Positions 57,546-64,000 of a DNA stretch of 64,000 bases are shown here, in pieces; position 1 is the stretch's first letter; each line of letters begins with the position of its first letter. The position numbers were made by a program, and so were the translations under genes. The notes under the pieces are model-generated. The model did no database searches, was not told the DNA's origin, and saw only the letters and a list, made by a program, of their open reading frames with translations. The stretch comes from Terana coerulea (taxonomy: Eukaryota; Basidiomycota; Agaricomycetes; Polyporales; Phanerochaetaceae): the NCBI GenBank assembly GCA_024811115.1, contig JAKOGH010000051.1, positions 479,967-543,966 of the forward strand, given 5' to 3'.

Positions 57546-58841
57546 ATGCCTCCCACACCCCGCTACCAGACGCAGCCATCCTTGTCGTACGGCATGCCCT
57601 CGACCCCATCCTCAAGGCCGCTGACCGACAAGCTCTCGGTCGCAACCCCCGATGCCCTCTTACCTGTCCCGGCCGTCCAGTTCTCTCCGACAAGCACCAA
57701 GGGCTCGCGCCGACACAAGCGTGCACGAATAGACGAGTCTACCTTCCGGGTGTACTGGGAGCGGGTGCTGCGCAAGTTCGGGACGACGACGGCGCCGTCG
57801 GCGTCTTCGCTCGACCTCGATGTCGAGAGCGGCGAGGACGGGTGTGCGGCGTACGATACATATGTGCCGCAACGGAAGCGGCTAGAGGCGTCGGATGTCG
57901 TGGACGAGGTCGTGGTGGACCGAGAGTGGGGCGAGGATGTGAGATCGTCGAGCGCGCATTCGGGGCAGGGCGAGAAGAGCGGGCTGAGCGGTCTACACGG
58001 CCTCACGTCGGGAAGCGACGCCGAGAGCGTGCGAGGGTTGCATGAGGATGCAGCGCACACCACCAACGCGTTCATAGCGTACGTACGCTACAGGATGTGG
58101 GTGGCAGTAAAGGGTTCTTCATCACGCAGTTTCTGGACGAGAAGAGCGAAGAGCAATACTCGAAGGAGAACTGGTTCATTCGCAAGGTGAGTCTGGTGCA
58201 ATGCTATTCGGAACGTGACTGACGATGGCCCGTAGAACTTGGCCCTTTGGTCTGCGGGTTTCTTCATCCTGAACTGGGTGCTGTCGATGATCTTTGTGCC
58301 GAAGCCGTTGACGATCGCCGACCAAATCTTTCACTATGCGGTCGCCCCTGCATTCACGTTCCCGATATTCTTCTTGGTGCTATACGACTTCCCCGGGACC
58401 GAAATTGGATATACCAAACCATCCTGGTGTTCTCGACATGGATGTGGGGTATCTACCAAATTCTGGTGATGTTCCTGTGCCATTACTACACGGATAAGAT
58501 GGGTGTGATAAGCTGCGGGTCGAAGGACTTCCTCGCTACGTTCTAGTGAGTGCGCATGTACTCGTTCGTGTAGCCGCCAGTTGACAGCGCGCTACCACAG
58601 CTATGCAAACGGTCCGCCAACGATAGCTCTGTTTGGGTTGGGATTGCGCCGATTCCCTGCGCTCATGGGCACACTGACGTTCGCAGCGCTGTGCGTTTAC
58701 TGCCCCATACGATGGTCATCTGACACTCATGTCCCGCTCCACGGCTCGTCTGGCGTGCGGCGTCTATTCGTGGGACGGGCGAGCAGAGGTTCGGCCTCGC
58801 AAGTGTTTTTTGTGTTATCGAAAAGACGAGAAAGGGGGTAA
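57546..58841 (+). CDS. Truncated paralogue of the hybrid kinase: membrane module only
   Basis: Exons 57546..58186, 58236..58545 and 58601..58841 match the first three exons of the kinase at 51545-55548, with introns at the same places. Shared stretches include RARIDESTFRVYWERVLRKF versus [56 protein letters not shown] and KDFLATFYY. After FPALMGTLTFAAL the similarity ends and an unrelated 50-residue tail follows; no histidine kinase or receiver sequence exists downstream to 60 kb. A donor-like GTGCGT falls where the kinase has its next intron, but no matching exon follows. Two bases appear to be missing (near 58113 and 58393). Either a stand-alone membrane protein of about 400 aa or a degraded duplicate. 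Confidence 0.75.
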
Positions 58842-59059
58842 TATTGGGTGTAGTTATCAGTAAGTTTCCCTTCTTGTATGGTGCGTCTTATCAATGCCGG
58901 ACGCAGGACGCGGGGCCGGGGACGGACGCGGGAAGTGCGGCGGCGCGCAGGCTGCTGGGAGTGTGAGTCAGTCCTCGCCGTGATGTGTTCGCTTTGACCG
59001 TGTACTGACTGTATTTTCTTGTCCTTTCGTCAGGCGCATTCTCTCGTCAAGCTCGGGCG

Positions 59060-60380
59060 CTGCCTCGACCACGGGATGGATTTCTGTCGCAGAACGTCAA
59101 AACACGGTGGCCTCTGTCTATCAGCTTTTGCGACGGTCTCACCTCTTCCATAGGTCACTTGCGTCTCGGCCGCGCGAAGACAGCTCACCGTGAAATGTCG
59201 ACATCTCGCCAATAACAGCTGCGGACGAATGGCGTTCATGGCGTCCCGCTCACCGGGCCACGTTCTGTTGCGACGCGTCTCGCCGTCGACGCGCGCGCCG
59301 CTAGTGCTCGCTGTCTGGGCGCCGCGTTTCACTGCTGGACGCAAGTCTGGGAGTGAAACGCTCATTTTGTGTCGTACATGAGTCTAACCCTAACCCACCT
59401 CTCAACCTTCCAGTACATCAATCCAGGCCGTCGTTCATCCTGCCGCTGCCTCGTCCTGCTCGCCGGATGAAGATCTATTGCGGAACGTCAAAACCTCCGC
59501 CGTGAGGACTGTGTACTAGCTTACCTCAGGGTTCTTGCGCTCCCGCTCTTGCCTCCGACGACTATGGCCTCGTGTCTCGCTTGCGGGATGACAATCTATC
59601 ACAGGCCCAAGTCAGAAGGGCCAATTCACACGAATTCATCTCGGCTTACCTCTGCCTGTCGCGCCCTGGACCTCTGGTCGGCGGAGGGCGATTCGTTGCG
59701 GAACGTCAAATGCGCCTCTCGTCATCATGCCTGCTTCGCGACTGTGACTCGGAGGCCTTACTCTGCATGCCAATCTCGTGCTGCTCGCCGGAAGAAGATC
59801 TGTCGTGGGAAGTCAAAACCATCGCCTTCGCACTGAAATCTCCGGGCTGACCTCTCGGTCTCGATCTCGGCCACCGGACGAAGATCTATTGTGGAACGCC
59901 AAAAGCCATCTCTTTCTCGCTAAAATCCTTCCGCTCACCTCTCGGCCTCAGCCGCCGGACGGCGATCTATCGTGGACCGTCGAATGTCGCACATCTCGCA
60001 GTCGTCCTTTCACCCTCGCAACCTCTCGACGATGCTGCCATCTGTGCCCACTGCAGACAATGAACCCGTGAGGCTATGTAACCAACAGCACGGGCAGCGC
60101 GCACTGACCTCTTGCTCGCATTTTAAGTCCCGCAGCGCCACAAAGGCTCTTCGGCCTTTCAACCACCAAAGAGCCGGACCCCCGGTCACCGGACGGCGAT
60201 CCGTCGTCTCAACGCCATTCGTGTTCCGGCACACCCAGCCGTGCGCGCGGCCCACGGCATGACAGTGAACAGCACAGTCCTACCCCCTGGGATGTGATGC
60301 GGTGAGCTCAATGCTCCGTGGCCGTCGTGAACGAGCTCACCGGACCCCAGATTTCCGGACGTCGATATATTGTGTCAACG
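59060..60380. repeat. Degenerate tandem repeat array, unit about 80-118 bp
   Basis: A core resembling GCCGGACGAAGATCTATTGT followed by GGAACGTCAAAAC recurs near 59075, 59465, 59583, 59682, 59789, 59872, 59955, 60190 and 60353. Between cores, ACCTCTCGGCCTC-like sequence also recurs (for example near 59851 and 59937). Copies differ by many substitutions, and spacing is 118, 99, 107, 83 and 83 bp in the central part. Short open frames across the array are products of the repeat. No transposon ends were seen. Confidence 0.7.
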
Positions 60381-63300
60381 CGTGCGGGCCCCTCGCAATA
60401 TATGATGTTGATCTGTCGCTCTCGTGGAATGCGCATAGACACCTGTAAACATTTATTAGTATACTCTCAATGAAATTCTATGATGCTTGCCTACTGCCGT
60501 ACCAGTCTGTGAGCGGAAACGTAATAGGTAGCCTTGCAGGCTCTTGCGAGCCTGCTCGGCGCCACAACGGCGAGACGTTGTGGTTCGTTGTCTTCACCAA
60601 ATGGGACATCTTCGCGATGGTCCTCGACTCGCACTCGCCGCGCCTGTTGCCCATTGCGACGACGGTAGGCCTCCCTCCCGTCTTGCAAACAGTTCGAGTG
60701 GGTCGCGCAACGATGGGCGCTTATTTACTAGTCAGCTAGAATGGCCTCGAGAGCACGAAATGGAAGCATACCTTGGCCAAAATGCTTTCCCATGCCTTTC
60801 ATTGACCTGCCTACTCATAACTCCCCTTGTTCCACTCCAGGCAACACACCGGGCCTCACAAGGCTCAAGCCTTGAGAAGGTGAGTGTGCTTCAAATCTTG
60901 CTGGGTGGGTGCTTGGTAGAGAGGTAGTCTAGTAAAGCATGTAGAGAAACTCAGTAGATAGCCAGAAAATATAATGGAGGCATTTCCGAGGGTGGCGAGC
61001 AAGGTGAAGGTGGTCAGTGAGCAAAGTGAGGAGGCAGGACGGAGCTCAGATTGCAAAAATTCTCAGATCCAGATCTCTCCGAAATTCACCAGAAATTTGC
61101 TCAAGTATTCTGATGCTACCAGGTATCACACTGAATTTATGTCGTGCACAACTGTTGGTCTCCTTAGTCTCATCAGCCCTGGTCGGCGGCACTCACACAG
61201 GTTCACACTAGGACAGTGCCGCATCGGGCCGCTGATCTCGGGCAACAAGGAATGCCCTGCCCGACAAAGTGATCTTTGTCACCCAGTGTATTCCTCATTG
61301 TCCGTAGCTCTGCCCACTCCTTACACTCATTTTGTTTCCATACAGCAAAAATCAATCACATTCAACGCAGGCTAGCTACTCGGGGTCTGAGTCCTCAACA
61401 TATTTCGACGTGTGCAGCCCTGTGTACCGCGTGCCCTCTCGTCTCGTCTCCGGTCGCCGTTGCGGGCGCTTCTCACCCTTGTCGGCGCGATGGCCCCGGG
61501 CTTCCAAACTCTCGTACGGTGATTGTCGCACCATGTACCTGGCAACCTCTGCCTGGCTCAGTCGCTGTTAGTGATCTACAGTGAGCAAATGCATGGCATG
61601 CAAGCATACCAAAAGCTACTTGAATTAATTCTCTGAATTCCGCCTGCACGGCGCAGAGGGCTGCATGAGCGGGTGGAATATCTGCAGTGCATTCGTCAGG
61701 AAATCAAGCCGCTGCAAGAAAGCACGACAGGCATACTGGGAACTTCTCCAATGGGGGTGTTTGAATTCTGCGGCGGCTTCGATGTCGGGGTGGATCGTTG
61801 GTGTCGCGCCATGCCGGTGTGTAGCCTTGTGAACAATTCACAACAGCGCGACGCGCCATTCTTTATATATTTGTCCTGACAGTCTGCTCGTAGCTTGCGG
61901 CCCTTCTTGTTTTCGCAGAGCGCAACCGCATCCAAAACACGGTCAATGAATCCTCGAGCGTTGCCAAAAGCCGGCAACTTAGCGGACTCCGCGCAGCTAG
62001 TGCGTGATCTGCCAAACGGTGGTGTGCGACGCGCCGTGGACTTTCTGCTCTGTGCTCCCAGGACCGCAGCGCATCCATTACAAACGCACGCCCCAGTCTC
62101 GTTGCACTTGGCATTGAAGCCTTAACCCTTGGGTGCACCGTTCAAGTTGTAAACCACCTGCGGCAGACGAGCAGTGTTACGTGACGCAGGCTATGCATGA
62201 ATATGCTGGCAGTTTGCGTAGGCACCCGGATGTGGATACCATCCAGGTCCATCAGCGGTGACAGCGGCGAGAGCGTTGCGAGGGAAGCGCGGGAACAACG
62301 CGTCCATCACGAGCGGAGTACCCTCCGAGCTACGCCCTCGCCTGTGGCAATACCGAGACCGATGACCGTTCTTCTAACGTAACCCCGGGCCTGCTTGGAG
62401 GGACAAAAACATCCCGGGGTACATTCGCTGCTGACCGTGCAAGACAAGCAGGCCGGACCGCTCAGTCCTTTCAGCAATTGACAGACCTGCGTTATTCGTG
62501 AGATTCATGCAGAGATGCGTCCGTTGCATTTAGGGACTAACCGTTACCACTGCGTGCCGTGTACAACTAGCCTCACGGCGACCAGAATGTCGGCCAGACG
62601 GGCGCAATCCCGAATGAGGCGCAACACCTTCCACCGAACGTTTACATCGTCGGACGGGCCTAGAGCCTCGGTAGCCAGGTTCGAAAAACAATCAACCGCC
62701 TGTCGTTTACATAGTATGCCGCGCCGCGTCACCAAAGGTCTCGCCAAGCGACCGTTGGACCCTGTCGCTAGCATGGCCGAGTACTCCCACGGCAGAGCGG
62801 CGCAAGCACCGTGGCATTCAGGCAAATCTGTGCGTCCAATCGCGTCAGCCATTTCGCGGGCGGAAAGTCTCTGACACACTCACCGTGCGCCCGGTCGTGG
62901 CAAGCTTATCCACATTTGCACAACCCGACATGCTCAAGCTTTGAGTAGTCTAGTGCTGCTCTGTACCAGGATAGAATGAGGTTTGCAGCGTGAACTTGAA
63001 CAACGGTCCGAATGCGTTCAACGAGGGCCCGCCAGCCTTAGGCTGCGGGACTCAGGCTGTTGGTCTGTCTGGGCGAGAGTACCGTCTTTAGCGACGAGAA
63101 TGCCGGTTTTGGATCCAGCGAGCCGCCAGAGGAAGCCACAGCGACATGCGCTCAGCATTGCCCACGGACAGCAGCGGAGAACGGCAAGGACGTCGTGGCG
63201 AGCATCCAAAACGTCGAGCTTGAGCCGACTCACGACGGGCGTCTAATGACCTCACCAGACCTCTCGCCAAATCAGGAAGGTGTCGTGCATCGACGCGTCT

Positions 63301-63890
63301 CTGCTGCTTGCCGCCAGCCAGCTCGACCGGACCCTCTGTCTCGCAAAGGATGCATGCCCGGCGACAGTCGTACACCAACTTGGTATGGTATGTTCACAAC
63401 TTACACTACTTTACTGATACCACTCTTTGCATCGTACGCGGGAAATGCGCGCTGAGCATTTTTCTGTATCTAGATGCAGCTCTGCGGGAGGACGGGGAGG
63501 GAAGGGTCCATGCATCGTCGGGGTGAGGGTCAGACGGCGGAGACGCGCTCGATGAAGGTACGTCTCACACTCTGTCACCAGGCCGCACCCCATTTTTTCC
63601 CGCTTTTTCTAGACTTCTCTGGACGCGTTCACGGACGCATTCCTCGTCGAGGAAAGGTCGCCGAAGGGAAGTTCCAAGACCCCGTGTGCGCAAGCGAGCA
63701 TCAGGGACAACCATCAGCCCATCAAACACACTAGGGTGTTACGAAATCGCGAGACGTGCCCAATGAACCGGGCTCGTTTCGCGTTCTCGTCGCACTCTGG
63801 CGAGGATGTGGACAGGCTGACAGATGTTCGTGACGACGGAGGGCTTAGGGTGACTCGGAAATCTGGAGCCAGGTCGCCGGAGGAGCATCA
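60381..63890. other. Gene-poor region with possible relic coding sequence
   Basis: Minus frames at 62120-61696 (PAFGNARGFIDRVLDAVALC, preceded by clustered cysteines) and 62879-62544 (QAVDCFSNLATEALGPSDDV) read like protein but have no start, partner exons or family I recognise. They may be remnants of a gene or mobile element. A + frame at 60470-60739 (89 codons) is similarly unassigned. No RNA gene seen. Confidence 0.3.
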
Positions 63891-63897
63891 GGAAAGG

Positions 63898-63905
63898 TAT
63901 AAAGG
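63898..63905 (+). promoter_or_regulatory. TATA promoter pointing out of the right edge
   Basis: GTATAAAG is followed by about 30 bp of purine-rich DNA and then a C/T-rich leader (CCTCTCCTCCTCCCTC) that continues to the window end. This is the usual layout of a strong fungal RNA polymerase II promoter and 5' UTR, so a gene probably starts just beyond 64000. Confidence 0.5.
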
Positions 63906-64000
63906 GAGGAGCAGAGGGTGCTCCAATCTTCAGCTTTCGAGCTTCCTCTCCTCCTCCCTCTTCTCTACCCTCCTCTCCTCCCCTTTCTCTCCTTCCTCTG

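Noticed and set aside
60010..60262. Overlapping frames on both strands
   Set aside because: They lie within the degenerate repeat array and have no conserved features.
1..64000. CRISPR arrays, bacterial operons, ribosome binding sites
   Set aside because: The DNA is eukaryotic; no direct repeats with regular unique spacers were seen.

Overview
The window is nuclear DNA of a basidiomycete fungus, most likely an Agaricomycete. Genes on both strands are cut by many introns of about 47-60 nt with GT..AG ends. Gene families include a Rxt3-type HDAC subunit, Snt2, a DEP-DH-PH-CNH Rho exchange factor, a hybrid histidine kinase and a basidiomycete-style F-box protein. Two 38-40 codon genes end in CaaX boxes, as lipopeptide mating pheromone precursors of this group do. 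Gene models below were spliced by hand; where a whole gene was joined, exon phases and total length were checked arithmetically.

Layout. 1-16.7 kb is loosely packed: a partial F-box gene (-), a 524-aa unknown protein (+), a small TIR element (MITE), a frameshifted copy of a small orphan gene (-), a two-exon mini-gene (+), a DUF7330-like gene (+), an M20 amidohydrolase (+) and two pheromone precursor genes (-, 13.0 and 15.4 kb). 16.7-40.6 kb is a dense housekeeping block: RPL11 (+), RXT3 (-), a Yrb2/RanBP3-like Ran-binding protein (-), a rhodanese-USP deubiquitinase (+), SNT2 (+) and a ROM2-type RhoGEF (-). 40.6-43.3 kb is gene-poor. 43.3-50.1 kb holds a hypothetical protein, a DnaJ-X co-chaperone, a secreted protein and the intact second copy of the orphan gene (+). 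51.5-58.8 kb holds a complete hybrid histidine kinase (-) and, head to head with it, a paralogue (+) that keeps only the N-terminal membrane module. 59.0-60.4 kb is a degenerate tandem repeat array, and 60.4-64 kb is gene-poor, ending in a TATA promoter that points out of the window.

How the genes relate. RXT3 and SNT2 both encode partners of the Rpd3 histone deacetylase in yeast and lie within 10 kb. The pheromone genes imply a signal for a STE3-type receptor, but I could not find a receptor here. The kinase and its truncated sister, and the inverted pair of orphan genes 45 kb apart, are local duplications.

A caution on sequence quality: in seven otherwise well-conserved genes the reading frame is restored only by adding or removing one base, mostly in or near short homopolymers (about 14 sites). 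Apparent disruptions should be treated as probable consensus errors until reads are checked.
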